This document shows positions 22,840 to 32,434 of a DNA stretch of 64,000 nucleotides, in pieces. The position numbers and the translations under genes are program-made. How positions within the stretch are numbered: position 1 is the stretch's first letter; each line of letters opens with the position of its first letter. The notes under the pieces were generated by a model. The model worked only from the letters and a program-made list of their open reading frames with translations. It was not told the DNA's origin and ran no database searches. This DNA comes from Cloacibacterium sp047601505 (GTDB lineage Bacteria; Bacteroidota; Bacteroidia; Flavobacteriales; Weeksellaceae): assembly GCF_047601505.1 (NCBI RefSeq), contig NZ_JASGJD010000001.1, positions 248,001-312,000 on the forward strand, read 5' to 3'.

Positions 22840-24984
22840 TTATTTTGCTTTAGAAGCTTTTTCCCAAACTTCAATTCTATAATCATCAATTTTTGCATTA
22901 TCTTGTAAACTCTTCATTAGAGATTGACCAAACATCTGAGCATTTTGCTGTTGCATTGCTTGCATAATTTGTTTTACATCTCCTGGTTGTTTGTTTGTAG
23001 TTACAGATTTTTTAGTAACAACATAAACCCCTGTGAAACCTTCTACCGGAGCAGAAACTTTATTATTAGCAATACCAAATGCTGCACCTGCTACTTTTGG
23101 TTCCATACCACCTCCTACATTTGGAGAGAATAGATTCACTTGTGCACTTTGCTTAGTTGTTCCAAATAATTTTGCTACAGCATCAAGATTTCCTGCTTTT
23201 GCAGCATTAATTTTCTCAATTATTTTTTTAGCTAAAAGCTTATTCTTAACAATTGGTTCTATTTGTTCTCTAACAGATTCTGGGTCTGCAATACCAGCTT
23301 CTTGTTTTCCATTTAGATATGCTACAATATAATCTCCGTTTCCAGTTGTGAAAATATTACTATCTCCTTTATTTCTTTCTCCATTAAAAGCCCAAGCTAG
23401 AACTTCTTCGTCTTTATCTGTTCCTAAACCTGAAATCTGCCCTTGGAATCTCAATAAAGATTTTGGATTTTGGAAATTGTAATTTTTCTTTTTAGCCGCA
23501 TTAGAAAAATCGTTAAAGCTTTTCCCTTGTATAGATTGTATAAATGTATTGGCTTCAGTATAAACTTTGTTTTCAGTCTCTTTAGAAGCTTTAATATCTT
23601 TTGCTAAGTTCGCAATTTTATAAACCGGCATTTTGTTTTCAATAACAATTACGTGATAACCAAATTGAGTTTCCACAACTCCTACAGCACCTTTTGGAGC
23701 AGTATTTACAAAATCTTGAAAAGGTTTAACAAATTGTTTTTGACCAGGTAAATTCCATCCAACAATACCACCTTGCTGAGCAGAACCTTTATCTGAAGAC
23801 TCTGGTAAATATTGTTGAAAAGAGGCAGGATCTGCTTTTACTTTTGCAGCAATTTCATCTGCTAATTGCTTAGCTTGTTCTTTTGTTTTTGTAATACTTT
23901 TATCTTGCTTAGCAATATCACTTCCTACAAAAGAAATTAATATATGTTTTGGTTGAGTAGCTTCACCCTTGCTCACCAATTTAGTAACATAATATTTATC
24001 TGAAGACTTATAAGGCCCGAAGAATTGACCTGGAGCAGCAGATTTCACAAAACCTTGAGCTTCTTGAGGCACTTCTTGGTCTGAAACATAACCATATTTA
24101 ATTTGAGCTTCAGAATTCAACTCTACAAACATAGAATCGCTTGGCGTATTTTTAAAACTTTCTAAACCGTTTCCGTTATCTACTCCTACATTGTATAATT
24201 GATTAATTTCTTTAAGTACCAAAGCATCATCCGCAGCACTTGGCTTCGCAGGGAAAAATACAACACCTAAATTTCTTGTAGCTGGCGACTTAAACATCAC
24301 AGGATGTTTTTGAATATAATCTGCCAAATCTTTTGTAGTAACTGTTACAGGATTTTTAGCAGCAAAAGCAGCATAATCTACTTTTACAAAATCAATATTT
24401 GCTAACTGGTCTCTTTGTTTGATAAGTTCAGAAGCTTCTTTTTTATTTGCAGTAACGGCAGATGAAACATTAGCAAAAAGTTGTCTTGCCATCATTCTAT
24501 ATTCGATAGATTTTTTAACTTTCAACCACTCGTTGTATTGGTTTACATCTTTTTGTTGTAATTCTTCAATCTGTTTTTTAATTTCAGCTACCTTAAAGTT
24601 TCCTTTCTCATCATAATTTTGAGGAGCACTTTGTATAGAAAACATTGGATCGAACTGAAGTTGGCTCCAGAAAATCTCATCGGTAAGTTTTAAACCCATT
24701 TTTTCAAACTGCTGTTTGATAAGTTTAGACTGTACCAAAGTTTGCCAAGCTTGTTCTTCCAAACCTTGCTGTGGACGCCCTTGAGACTGTTGTTGCAACA
24801 AACCTAATTGGTCATTAAATTCATCTCTTGTGATTTCTTCACCATTTACCTTTCCTAAAATATTGGGGTCTTTACCAAACATTTTGTCCATACTATCAGG
24901 ATTTACCAAAAAAGCTAAAAGCGCTATGAAAATCATTCCTAATAATAACCAAGGTTTCTTTCGTATTGAAGCTGTAATTGACAT
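22840..24984 (-). CDS. Periplasmic peptidyl-prolyl isomerase, PpiD/SurA-like
   Basis: A 714-residue membrane-anchored chaperone. One membrane helix near residues 10-27 is followed by a SurA-type N-terminal domain (NGEEITRDEFNDQL). A parvulin domain lies around residues 335-450 (PKHILISFVGSD, GGIVGWNLPGQKQFVKPFQ, VETQFGYHVIVIE), with a second, more degenerate parvulin-like region near the C terminus. It assists folding of outer-membrane and periplasmic proteins. It is transcribed divergently from lon, so both quality-control genes share one 250-bp promoter region. Confidence 0.92.
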   Translation of the reverse strand: MSITASIRKKPWLLLGMIFIALLAFLVNPDSMDKMFGKDPNILGKVNGEEITRDEFNDQLGLLQQQSQGRPQQGLEEQAWQTLVQSKLIKQQFEKMGLKLTDEIFWSQLQFDPMFSIQSAPQNYDEKGNFKVAEIKKQIEELQQKDVNQYNEWLKVKKSIEYRMMARQLFANVSSAVTANKKEASELIKQRDQLANIDFVKVDYAAFAAKNPVTVTTKDLADYIQKHPVMFKSPATRNLGVVFFPAKPSAADDALVLKEINQLYNVGVDNGNGLESFKNTPSDSMFVELNSEAQIKYGYVSDQEVPQEAQGFVKSAAPGQFFGPYKSSDKYYVTKLVSKGEATQPKHILISFVGSDIAKQDKSITKTKEQAKQLADEIAAKVKADPASFQQYLPESSDKGSAQQGGIVGWNLPGQKQFVKPFQDFVNTAPKGAVGVVETQFGYHVIVIENKMPVYKIANLAKDIKASKETENKVYTEANTFIQSIQGKSFNDFSNAAKKKNYNFQNPKSLLRFQGQISGLGTDKDEEVLAWAFNGERNKGDSNIFTTGNGDYIVAYLNGKQEAGIADPESVREQIEPIVKNKLLAKKIIEKINAAKAGNLDAVAKLFGTTKQSAQVNLFSPNVGGGMEPKVAGAAFGIANNKVSAPVEGFTGVYVVTKKSVTTNKQPGDVKQIMQAMQQQNAQMFGQSLMKSLQDNAKIDDYRIEVWEKASKAK

Positions 24985-25087
24985 TTTATATATATGTATT
25001 TAAAATCAGTGTGCGAAAATACACAATTTTAATATAATATAGAAATTTTATCACTCATTTTCAAACCTATAAAAAGGAAAAAAAGGA

Positions 25088-25102
25088 AAATTTGTCAAAT
25101 TT
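25088..25102. promoter_or_regulatory. Palindrome in the ppiD-lon promoter region
   Basis: AAATTTG-T-CAAATTT, 7-bp arms around one base, lies 6 bp upstream of the candidate sigma-54 element. It is a possible operator; the function is unknown. Confidence 0.35.
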
Positions 25103-25107
25103 AACTC

Positions 25108-25124
25108 TTGGCATAACTATTGCG
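25108..25124 (+). promoter_or_regulatory. Candidate sigma-54 promoter for lon
   Basis: TTGGCATA-N4-TTGCG matches the -24/-12 consensus, with GG (25110-25111) and GC (25122-25123) 12 bp apart. The predicted start is near 25135. It is separate from the ordinary TAnnTTTG promoter at 25185-25192. Confidence 0.5.
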
Positions 25125-25184
25125 CCATTATACAAACCAAGTATTACAGCATAGACAAATTAATTTTTGACTATAGAAATCGTA

Positions 25185-25192
25185 TACTTTTG
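25185..25192 (+). promoter_or_regulatory. -7 promoter element of lon
   Basis: TACTTTTG fits TAnnTTTG and would start transcription near 25197, at the left edge of the palindrome that follows. Confidence 0.55.
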
Positions 25193-25198
25193 ACTAAA

Positions 25199-25217
25199 AA
25201 ATGACAATTTGTCATTT
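25199..25217 (+). promoter_or_regulatory. 19-bp palindrome in the lon leader
   Basis: AAATGACAA-T-TTGTCATTT lies just downstream of the predicted start and 17 bp before the lon ATG. It could be a repressor operator or a 5'-end mRNA hairpin. Confidence 0.5.
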
Positions 25218-25234
25218 TTAAAATTTTTACAATT

Positions 25235-27628
25235 ATGATTGAAATAGAAGATATCGCATTTGAAAACTTATTAGAAGATGGCTTCAGTATTGTAGCAGAA
25301 GAAGACACTACAGAAACCTCTCAAGAAAAAGCTCAAAATATATTCCCAATACTTCCCGTTCGAAATATGGTTATGTTTCCACGCGTAGTAATTCCTATTA
25401 CTGCCGGAAGAGAAAAATCTATCAAATTACTCGAAGATTCTCACAAAATTGGAGACATGATTGGCGTTGTAAGTCAAAAATTTTCTAATCTCGAAAGTCC
25501 TACAGAAGAAGATTTGTACCAAGTAGGAACAATTGCTAAAATTATCAAAATTATTAAATTACCAGACGGAAATATCTCTGCAATCACTAGAGGAATTCAA
25601 AGATTTAAAGTAAAAAACTACGTCCAAACAGAGCCCTATTTTTTAGCAGAAATTGAAAAATTAAAAGATTCTTCCACCAAAAAGAAAGAAGAATTTGAAG
25701 CTTTAATAGACAACATTAAAGACTTGGCTATCAAAATAATAGAACTAGACCCAAATATCCCAGGAGCTGCAAATTTCGCCATTAGAAATATTGATAATCC
25801 TAAAGATTTACTTAATTTCATCTGTACCAACGGAAATTTTGGCTCAGAACAAAAACAAAAACTTTTAGAAGAAAAATCTTTGATGAATCGTGCAAAAAAA
25901 TGCTACGAATTAATGCACGACGATTTCAGAAAATTAGAATTAAAAAACCAAATTCATCAAAAAACTTCTAAAGACCTTGACAAACAACAAAGAGAATACT
26001 TTCTAAATCAACAAATTAGAACCATACAAGAAGAATTAGGCGGCGGAACAGAAACTGATATTGAAGAGTTAAAAGCAAAAGCAGAAAAAATCTCTTGGAA
26101 CCCAGAAATTGAAGAACATTTTCAAAAAGAACTGAAAAGATTACAACGCCATAATCCTAATGCTCCAGATTATAATGTACAGAGAAATTACCTAGATTTT
26201 TTTACAGATTTACCTTGGAACAACCTCTCAAAAGATATTTTTGACATTCCAAAAGCGGAAAAAGTACTCAACAAAGACCATTTCGGACTAGAAGACATCA
26301 AGAAAAGAATTTTAGAACACATGGCTGTTTTAAAACTCAAAAAAAACATGAAGTCTCCAATTTTATGTTTAGTAGGGCCTCCAGGAGTTGGTAAAACTTC
26401 TCTAGGAAAATCTATTGCTGATGCTCTTGGCAGAAAATATGTAAGAATGAGTTTGGGCGGTTTGCACGACGAATCTGAAATCCGCGGACATAGAAAAACC
26501 TATATTGGTGCAATGGCAGGAAGATTGCTTCAATCTATAAAAAAAGCAGGAACTTCTAATCCTGTAATTGTTTTAGACGAGATTGACAAATTAGGACAAG
26601 GCATACACGGAGACCCAAGTTCTGCACTTTTAGAAGTTTTAGACCCTGAACAAAACAATAATTTCTATGATAATTTCTTAGAAATTGGTTACGACTTATC
26701 AAAAGTGATGTTTATTGCAACTGCCAATTCACTTTCTACAGTTCAAACTCCGCTTTTAGACAGAATGGAAATCATTCAACTTTCTGGTTATACCATCGAA
26801 GAAAAAGTAGAAATTGCAAAAAGACACCTTATAAAAAAACAAATGGAAGAAAATGGTTTAACACCAGATTCTTTCAAACTAGGAAATAAAGAAATTGCAC
26901 ACGTTGTAGAAGCGCATACCAGAGAAAGCGGCGTAAGAAGATTAGAAAAACATATTGCAAAAATTGCACGTTGGGTAGCTTTACAAATTACCATGGAAAA
27001 AGATTACAATCAAAAAATTTCAATTGATAAAATTGATGAAATTTTGGGTGTCCCGATTCCAAAAAATTTTTCTGAAATGACGGATGTTCCAGGTGTGGTA
27101 ACAGGCTTGGCTTGGACTTCGGTTGGTGGAGATATTCTTTATATAGAAAGCATTCTTAGCAACGGAAAAGGAAATCTTAGCATGACCGGAAACCTCGGAA
27201 ATGTAATGAAAGAAAGTGCTACTTTATCTTTAGAATACATCAAAGCAAAACATAAAGATTTAGGAATTGACAGTGAAGATTTAGAAAAGAAAAACATCCA
27301 CGTTCACGTTCCTGAAGGCGCAACTCCAAAAGACGGACCAAGTGCCGGAATTGCAATGTTTACGTCTATGGTTTCTAGTTTTACCAACAAAAAAGTAAGA
27401 CCACACATCGCAATGACAGGAGAAATAACACTTCGAGGAAAAGTTTTACCAGTTGGCGGAATTAAAGAAAAACTTCTTGCCGCCGTAAGAGCAGATGTAA
27501 AAGAAGTAATATTGTGTGCAGACAACAAAAAAGATGTAGAAGAAATCAACCAAAAATATCTGAAAAACATGAAAGTTCATTATGTAAAAACAATGAACGA
27601 AGTGGTAGAATTAGCTATTGAAAAATAA
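25235..27628 (+). CDS. lon: ATP-dependent protease La
   Basis: A 797-residue cytosolic protease that unfolds and degrades damaged and regulatory proteins. The N-terminal substrate-binding domain starts at about residue 40 (FPILPVRNMVMFPRVVIPI). The AAA+ module has Walker A GPPGVGKT, and the C-terminal Ser-Lys protease domain has Ser703 in KDGPSAGIAM and Lys746 in GGIKEK. The length is normal. It is divergent from ppiD, with two candidate promoters and two palindromes upstream, and ends at a clear terminator. Confidence 0.97.
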   Translation: MIEIEDIAFENLLEDGFSIVAEEDTTETSQEKAQNIFPILPVRNMVMFPRVVIPITAGREKSIKLLEDSHKIGDMIGVVSQKFSNLESPTEEDLYQVGTIAKIIKIIKLPDGNISAITRGIQRFKVKNYVQTEPYFLAEIEKLKDSSTKKKEEFEALIDNIKDLAIKIIELDPNIPGAANFAIRNIDNPKDLLNFICTNGNFGSEQKQKLLEEKSLMNRAKKCYELMHDDFRKLELKNQIHQKTSKDLDKQQREYFLNQQIRTIQEELGGGTETDIEELKAKAEKISWNPEIEEHFQKELKRLQRHNPNAPDYNVQRNYLDFFTDLPWNNLSKDIFDIPKAEKVLNKDHFGLEDIKKRILEHMAVLKLKKNMKSPILCLVGPPGVGKTSLGKSIADALGRKYVRMSLGGLHDESEIRGHRKTYIGAMAGRLLQSIKKAGTSNPVIVLDEIDKLGQGIHGDPSSALLEVLDPEQNNNFYDNFLEIGYDLSKVMFIATANSLSTVQTPLLDRMEIIQLSGYTIEEKVEIAKRHLIKKQMEENGLTPDSFKLGNKEIAHVVEAHTRESGVRRLEKHIAKIARWVALQITMEKDYNQKISIDKIDEILGVPIPKNFSEMTDVPGVVTGLAWTSVGGDILYIESILSNGKGNLSMTGNLGNVMKESATLSLEYIKAKHKDLGIDSEDLEKKNIHVHVPEGATPKDGPSAGIAMFTSMVSSFTNKKVRPHIAMTGEITLRGKVLPVGGIKEKLLAAVRADVKEVILCADNKKDVEEINQKYLKNMKVHYVKTMNEVVELAIEK

Positions 27629-27648
27629 CGACAAAGCAAAATTTATAC

Positions 27649-27677
27649 AAAACCTCATCTATTTTTGGTGAGGTTTT
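27649..27677 (+). terminator. Terminator of lon
   Basis: AAAACCTCATC pairs with GGTGAGGTTTT (one G-U) 20 bp after the stop, followed by a T-rich tract. Confidence 0.75.
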
Positions 27678-27703
27678 ATTATTTTTAAACAAAATTTAGA
27701 AAA

Positions 27704-28816
27704 ATGAAACCGCTGTCTCTTCCTTTCATATCAAAATTAGCTTTAGCCATTATAAGCATTATAGGAATTGGATATTTAATTAAACTAGGAGAAAGCATAC
27801 TTGCTCCTTTTTTTCTTGCCTTTTTATTAGCTCTTTTATTTTTGCCACTCTCTAACTTTTTAGAAAAAAAACTATGGTTTCCACGTTCTGTTTCCACCAT
27901 ATTTTCTTTGCTCATTTTGCTTTTCACTATTTATGGACTTTTCTATTTTTTTGCGACACAACTTTCTAGTTTCAGTAAAGATTTACCGCATCTGGAAAGA
28001 CAATTTACCGTTCTTTTTAACGATTTACAAAGATGGATTTCTAAAACATTTGATGTAAACACCAACGAACAATTCAAATACATGAACGAAGGTCTCAACA
28101 AGTTACTTTCTTCATCCGGAATTATTATTGGTTTCACTTTAAGCGTTTTCTCATCGGGATTAGGATTTCTGTTTTTCTGTGTTATCTTTTTCATCTTTAT
28201 CTTAAATTACCGAAGAATTCTCAACCGTTTTATTGTAAATGTTTTTGATGAAAAACACAAAAGTAAAGTTGAAGACACTGTTTTGGCAGTTCAAAATATG
28301 ATTAAACAATACATCACAGGATTAATTATTCAAATCATTATTGTTTCTGTACTTACATCAATTTCATTAAGTATTCTCGGTATAAAATACGCAGTTCTTT
28401 TGGGTGTTCTCACAGGAATTTTAAATGTAATACCATATTTGGGAATTTCAATTTCTGCACTTATCGCTTGTTTTATTTCATTTGCAACGGGCGAAGCTTC
28501 TACCACAGTTTACGTTTTTTTAGGATACATTGGCGTTCATGTTATTGATGGAAATTTAATTCTTCCTTTTGTTGTAGGTTCTAAAGTAAAAATTAATGCC
28601 CTTTTCTCTTTTATTGGAATTATTGTTGGCGAACAATTTTGGGGAATTGCAGGAATGTTTCTTTGCATTCCGGCTTTAGCAATTTTGAAAATCATTTTCG
28701 AACGTGTAGAAAATCTTCACGCTTGGGGGAAACTTCTTGGCGAAGACGAAAAACCTCTCAAAAAGAAAAAAAGAATAAAAATCTCCGAATCCATTACGAT
28801 AGAAGAGAAAAATTAA
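27704..28816 (+). CDS. AI-2E family transporter
   Basis: A 370-residue inner-membrane protein with about eight helices arranged as in the AI-2E/PerM family. N-terminal LGESILAPFFLAFLLALLFLPL and the conserved ILNVIPYLGISISA and HVIDGNLILPFVVGSKVKINAL segments are present. Characterised relatives export autoinducer-2 or act as Na+/H+ antiporters, so the substrate cannot be assigned. It lies 27 bp after the lon terminator and is probably a separate unit. The C-terminal tail is lysine-rich. Confidence 0.88.
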   Translation: MKPLSLPFISKLALAIISIIGIGYLIKLGESILAPFFLAFLLALLFLPLSNFLEKKLWFPRSVSTIFSLLILLFTIYGLFYFFATQLSSFSKDLPHLERQFTVLFNDLQRWISKTFDVNTNEQFKYMNEGLNKLLSSSGIIIGFTLSVFSSGLGFLFFCVIFFIFILNYRRILNRFIVNVFDEKHKSKVEDTVLAVQNMIKQYITGLIIQIIIVSVLTSISLSILGIKYAVLLGVLTGILNVIPYLGISISALIACFISFATGEASTTVYVFLGYIGVHVIDGNLILPFVVGSKVKINALFSFIGIIVGEQFWGIAGMFLCIPALAILKIIFERVENLHAWGKLLGEDEKPLKKKKRIKISESITIEEKN

Positions 28817-28955
28817 CTTCAATTATTTTACAAAATACTGTAAATCTGAAACTTGTATTGAAAATCAACTTTACAAAAACTAAAAATTTCATTTACAAAC
28901 TTTACAAAAAATTCCTTCTGAACTTTGAGTATCAATAATCTAAAACCTCAAAGTT

Positions 28956-29867
28956 ATGAACTCAAACCTTAAAACTGCGGCATTATTCTTCGCCGTAACC
29001 ATTAGTGTAATTGCGTGCAAAAAAAGCGAATCTTCCGAATACGGAAATCCAGAAATTTCAGATAGTTCGTCTGTTGCTATTTCATCAGACAGCATTTCTA
29101 TGGCTGCAACTCAAGAAGTAGAAGGCAAAAAATTCATCAAAACAGCTCAAGTAAGCATGGAAGTAAAAGATGTTTACCAAACTACCATTGGCGTTGAAAA
29201 ACAACTGAAAGAAATGGGCGGCTTTGTAACGAAAAGCGAATTGCATTCTAACATTATTTCCGAAGAAAATTTCCCAATAAATGATAACGAAGCTAAATTA
29301 GTGAGAGAATTCGGGCAAGTAAACGATATGGAAGTAAGAATTCCTACTGTAAAATTGGGAGAATTTTTAGAATTTGTAAATAAATCTAACCTGTTTCTTC
29401 ATACCAGAAATATAACCGCAGAAGATGTTTCTGCAAATATTATGATGGCAAATTTAGAAGAAAAAAGAATGAAAAAAACGGAAAATAATATTCAAAAAAT
29501 TAAAAGTAATGCCGAAAAAGTAAACTTAGCAGACAATAATCTTTCCGAACAAAACAACCAAAAATTAGCAACTTACAACCTTAGCGATAACCTGAAATAC
29601 AGTACTGTAAGTCTTTATTTAAAAGAGCCATCTACCAGAATTTCTACAATTGCGATTACCAATACCAAAAACTTCGACAATCAATATCGCTACAATTTCT
29701 TTTACGATGTTAAAAATGCAATTATTAAAGGATTTTATTTAACTCAAGAAATTATTGTAGGATTATTTACCATTTGGCCTCTCATTTTAATTATTGGAAT
29801 TAGTTTTTATTTCTGGAAAAGAAGAAAAACTAATTCAAAAGAAATAAAACTAGAAAATCAAGAATAA
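28956..29867 (+). CDS. DUF4349 lipoprotein
   Basis: A 303-residue lipoprotein with lipobox VIAC (lipid Cys about 21), a serine-rich linker and a DUF4349 domain (KFIKTAQVSMEVKDVYQTT, EVRIPTVKLGEFLEFV, ITAEDVSANIMMANLEEKR) with a central coiled coil. A C-terminal membrane helix (about 263-287) is followed by basic residues. The domain is widespread and uncharacterised; it is thought to be envelope-associated. It stands alone between the AI-2E transporter and the convergent GH125 gene. Confidence 0.83.
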   Translation: MNSNLKTAALFFAVTISVIACKKSESSEYGNPEISDSSSVAISSDSISMAATQEVEGKKFIKTAQVSMEVKDVYQTTIGVEKQLKEMGGFVTKSELHSNIISEENFPINDNEAKLVREFGQVNDMEVRIPTVKLGEFLEFVNKSNLFLHTRNITAEDVSANIMMANLEEKRMKKTENNIQKIKSNAEKVNLADNNLSEQNNQKLATYNLSDNLKYSTVSLYLKEPSTRISTIAITNTKNFDNQYRYNFFYDVKNAIIKGFYLTQEIIVGLFTIWPLILIIGISFYFWKRRKTNSKEIKLENQE

Positions 29868-29957
29868 ATTCCCCTTCTCGCAGATTCGGCTAATTAAATA
29901 GACGAAAATTGGCAAAATCTGCGAGAATTTTTAAAAAAAAAAATTTGTGTTACAAAA

Positions 29958-31388
29958 TCAAAACTTTCTCTTCAAAATCTCTGGTTTCTTTTCGTACAAA
30001 TGCAAAATTAACTCACCGAAAAGCGTATTAGCCCAAGCAAACCAACTTCTGGAAAAATATTTCGGATTGTTTACATCAAAAGATTCGTGGATAAAACCAG
30101 TTCCTGCGTGAGTATTTTTTATAATTTTTAAACAATAGAAAATTTCTTCGTCATCATCCGTTGTCAAAGCTTGCATAATTAAACCAAGAGGCCAAATTTT
30201 ATTTTCGCCAACGTGAGGGCCGCCAATTCCTTTTGCAAATTTCCCTTCATTAAACCAAGGATTGCTTTTGCTCAAAGAAAATTTTCGGGTATTTTTATAA
30301 ATTTCATCGTGATAAGAAGTATATCCCAAATAAGGAATCGATAGCAAATTCGGAACATTGGCATCGTCCATAAAAAGAGCATTCCCGAAACCATCAATCT
30401 CTAAAGCGTAGATTTTACCAAAATTTTGATGCTCAAAAACTGCATAATTCCTAATCGCACCGTCCACTTCATTAGCCATTGCAGTAAATTGACTATCAAT
30501 ATTTAAACTAGGAAATTGAGTGGCGAAAATTTCAGAAATTTGTCTTAACGAAACTACCGCAAACATATTTGAAGAAATTAAATACGGATAAAAAGTAGCA
30601 TCATCAGAAGGACGAAACATAGAATGAATCAGTCCGTTTTTATGAGTAGGATTTCCGTAACCACTACCAAATTGTGTATCGAGAGGATTTCCGTTGCCTC
30701 GCTGAAATTTATAAGGACCTTTATTTTCTTTTCGTTGTTGTTCTCGGAAAGTTTTCAGAATCAAAAGCATGGCATTTCTCCAATCTTCATCAAAAATAGA
30801 AGCATCTCCCGTTGTTTTCCAATAATGATAAGACAATCTCATCACATAACACAGAGAATCTACTTCCCATTTTCTTTCGTGAACGCCAGGTTTCATTTCG
30901 GTAAAATCGTTTTTCCACTCACTAATTTTCTGATTATCATCATAAAAAGCATTAGCATAAGGATCTAGCAAAACAAATTCTACTTGTTTGTTAATTACAC
31001 CTTTTATTAAATTTTTGAGTTTTTCATCTTCTTTTGCCAAACTCAAATAAGGAAAAACTTGCGCCGAAGAATCTCTCAACCACATTGCATCAATATCACC
31101 TGTAATAACGTAAGTGTAAGGTTTTCCGTTTTTTTGATAATAATTAACGGTAGTATCTAAAGTATTGGGAAAACAATTTTCAAAAATCCAAGCCAACTCT
31201 TCGTCAGCAATAGATTTTTTAACTTTTTTGATGGCATTTTCTACCGATTTAGAAACAAATTTTCTTTTGGAAAGTTCAGGTCTTTGAGAAACAAAATCAT
31301 TCAATTCAAAAAAATTGAAACTTGTTGGCATCATTGCGAAGCCAAAACCAAGACTAGAATTCTTGATAAATTTTCTTCTGGAAAGCAT
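29958..31388 (-). CDS. GH125 exo-alpha-1,6-mannosidase
   Basis: A 476-residue glycoside hydrolase of family 125, which removes alpha-1,6-linked mannose from the non-reducing end of glycans. Family signatures are TGDIDAMWLRDSSAQVFPYL, GVHERKWEVDSLCYVMRL, FRPSDDATFYPYLI, MDDANVPNLLSIPYLGY and GGPHVGENKIWPLG. The N terminus (SRRKFIKNSS plus a short hydrophobic stretch) looks like a twin-arginine export signal. No other mannan-degrading or SusC/D genes are nearby, so it is not in a typical utilisation locus. Periplasmic or surface action is inferred. Confidence 0.92.
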   Translation of the reverse strand: MLSRRKFIKNSSLGFGFAMMPTSFNFFELNDFVSQRPELSKRKFVSKSVENAIKKVKKSIADEELAWIFENCFPNTLDTTVNYYQKNGKPYTYVITGDIDAMWLRDSSAQVFPYLSLAKEDEKLKNLIKGVINKQVEFVLLDPYANAFYDDNQKISEWKNDFTEMKPGVHERKWEVDSLCYVMRLSYHYWKTTGDASIFDEDWRNAMLLILKTFREQQRKENKGPYKFQRGNGNPLDTQFGSGYGNPTHKNGLIHSMFRPSDDATFYPYLISSNMFAVVSLRQISEIFATQFPSLNIDSQFTAMANEVDGAIRNYAVFEHQNFGKIYALEIDGFGNALFMDDANVPNLLSIPYLGYTSYHDEIYKNTRKFSLSKSNPWFNEGKFAKGIGGPHVGENKIWPLGLIMQALTTDDDEEIFYCLKIIKNTHAGTGFIHESFDVNNPKYFSRSWFAWANTLFGELILHLYEKKPEILKRKF

Positions 31389-31467
31389 TTTATTTTAACT
31401 AAAATTTATTATTTAAAATTAGTAAAATAAAACTGAATCGTAGTAATTTTACTTTAAAATTAAAACC

Positions 31468-32316
31468 ATGAAAAATACTTTCACAATCATCTTTATATTT
31501 CTATTTTGCTTAATATTTGGTCAAGAAAAAATAAAAATTGTTGACTCCGAAAACAACCAGCCTATTTCTTATGCAAAAATATTTTTCAAGGGCAAAGATT
31601 ATTATAAAAATTCTGAAGAAAACGGAGAATTTACACTCTCTGAAAACGAAGAAATTGATAAAATAGAATGTTTTGGATATGAAGATTTTTTAGTAAAAAC
31701 TTATCAAAATGTTTACTCATTAAAACCAAAGTATAAGGATATTGAAGGTGTAGAAATAATTAAACAAAAAAATCAAAACTCATTTACTTTAGGTAAAATA
31801 ATTAGAAGCACCAATCATTCTTTTCTTGCATCAAAAAACACTTGGACTATTGTAGATTTATTTAAAAACGATGAAAATACCTTACAAAAAGCATTTATTA
31901 AGAAGATAAAATTTTTGAGTAAAGTTGTTGATATGAAAACTCCCGCAAAAATCAATCTCGTCTTCTACAAAAATGAAAATGGAAAGCCAAGTAATGAAAT
32001 TTGGAAAAATTTTGTAGTTTCATGTGAAAAAGGAAAAAAGATTAATGAAGTTAGTTTTGAAAAAAATCCTATTCTATTTCCTAAGGAAGGCATTTTTATC
32101 GGTTTTGAATGGATTATTAATGAAGAAAATTCTTACACCCAAAAAGTTACCTATGATAAAAAAAATTTAAGAAATGAAACTTTTATAAACCCAGAAATTT
32201 ACTGCCAAAAATCTGAGAAAAATGAATTGTATGTTAAAATAAAATCAATTTGGATGAAGATTAATCAAAAAGAAAAATATAATCATCTTTCTATTGAAAT
32301 AGACCTCACAGATTAA
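31468..32316 (+). CDS. Secreted protein with carboxypeptidase-regulatory-like domain
   Basis: A 282-residue protein with a signal peptide (about 1-19, cleaved near FGQ). A CarboxypepD-regulatory-like beta domain covers about residues 22-95 (IVDSENNQPISYAKIFFKGKDYYKNSEENGEFTLSE). The C-terminal part (FIKKIKFLSKVVDMKTPAKINLVFYKNENGKPSNE) resembles Bacteroidota outer-membrane-associated proteins of unknown role. It has its own terminator. The base composition is AT-rich even for this window. Confidence 0.72.
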   Translation: MKNTFTIIFIFLFCLIFGQEKIKIVDSENNQPISYAKIFFKGKDYYKNSEENGEFTLSENEEIDKIECFGYEDFLVKTYQNVYSLKPKYKDIEGVEIIKQKNQNSFTLGKIIRSTNHSFLASKNTWTIVDLFKNDENTLQKAFIKKIKFLSKVVDMKTPAKINLVFYKNENGKPSNEIWKNFVVSCEKGKKINEVSFEKNPILFPKEGIFIGFEWIINEENSYTQKVTYDKKNLRNETFINPEIYCQKSEKNELYVKIKSIWMKINQKEKYNHLSIEIDLTD

Positions 32317-32331
32317 AATCATGTTAAATAG

Positions 32332-32356
32332 AGTCTCTAAATTTTTAGGGACTTTT
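32332..32356 (+). terminator. Terminator after the secreted protein gene
   Basis: AGTCTCT pairs with AGGGACT (one G-U) and is followed by TTTTATTTTT. Confidence 0.65.
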
Positions 32357-32365
32357 ATTTTTCCG

Positions 32366-32373
32366 TAAATTTG
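32366..32373 (+). promoter_or_regulatory. -7 promoter element of pgi
   Basis: TAAATTTG lies 62 nt before the pgi start and fits the TAnnTTTG consensus. Confidence 0.5.
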
Positions 32374-32434
32374 CAATTGAGAAAATTCGATGTATGAGGT
32401 TGAATTTAATGTAAAATTAAAAAAAATATAAATT

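Noticed and set aside
32390..32431. 13-codon frame (MYEVEFNVKLKKI) between the pgi promoter and the pgi start
   Set aside because: It has no hairpin, codon bias or conserved feature around it, and such short frames are expected by chance in AT-rich leaders.
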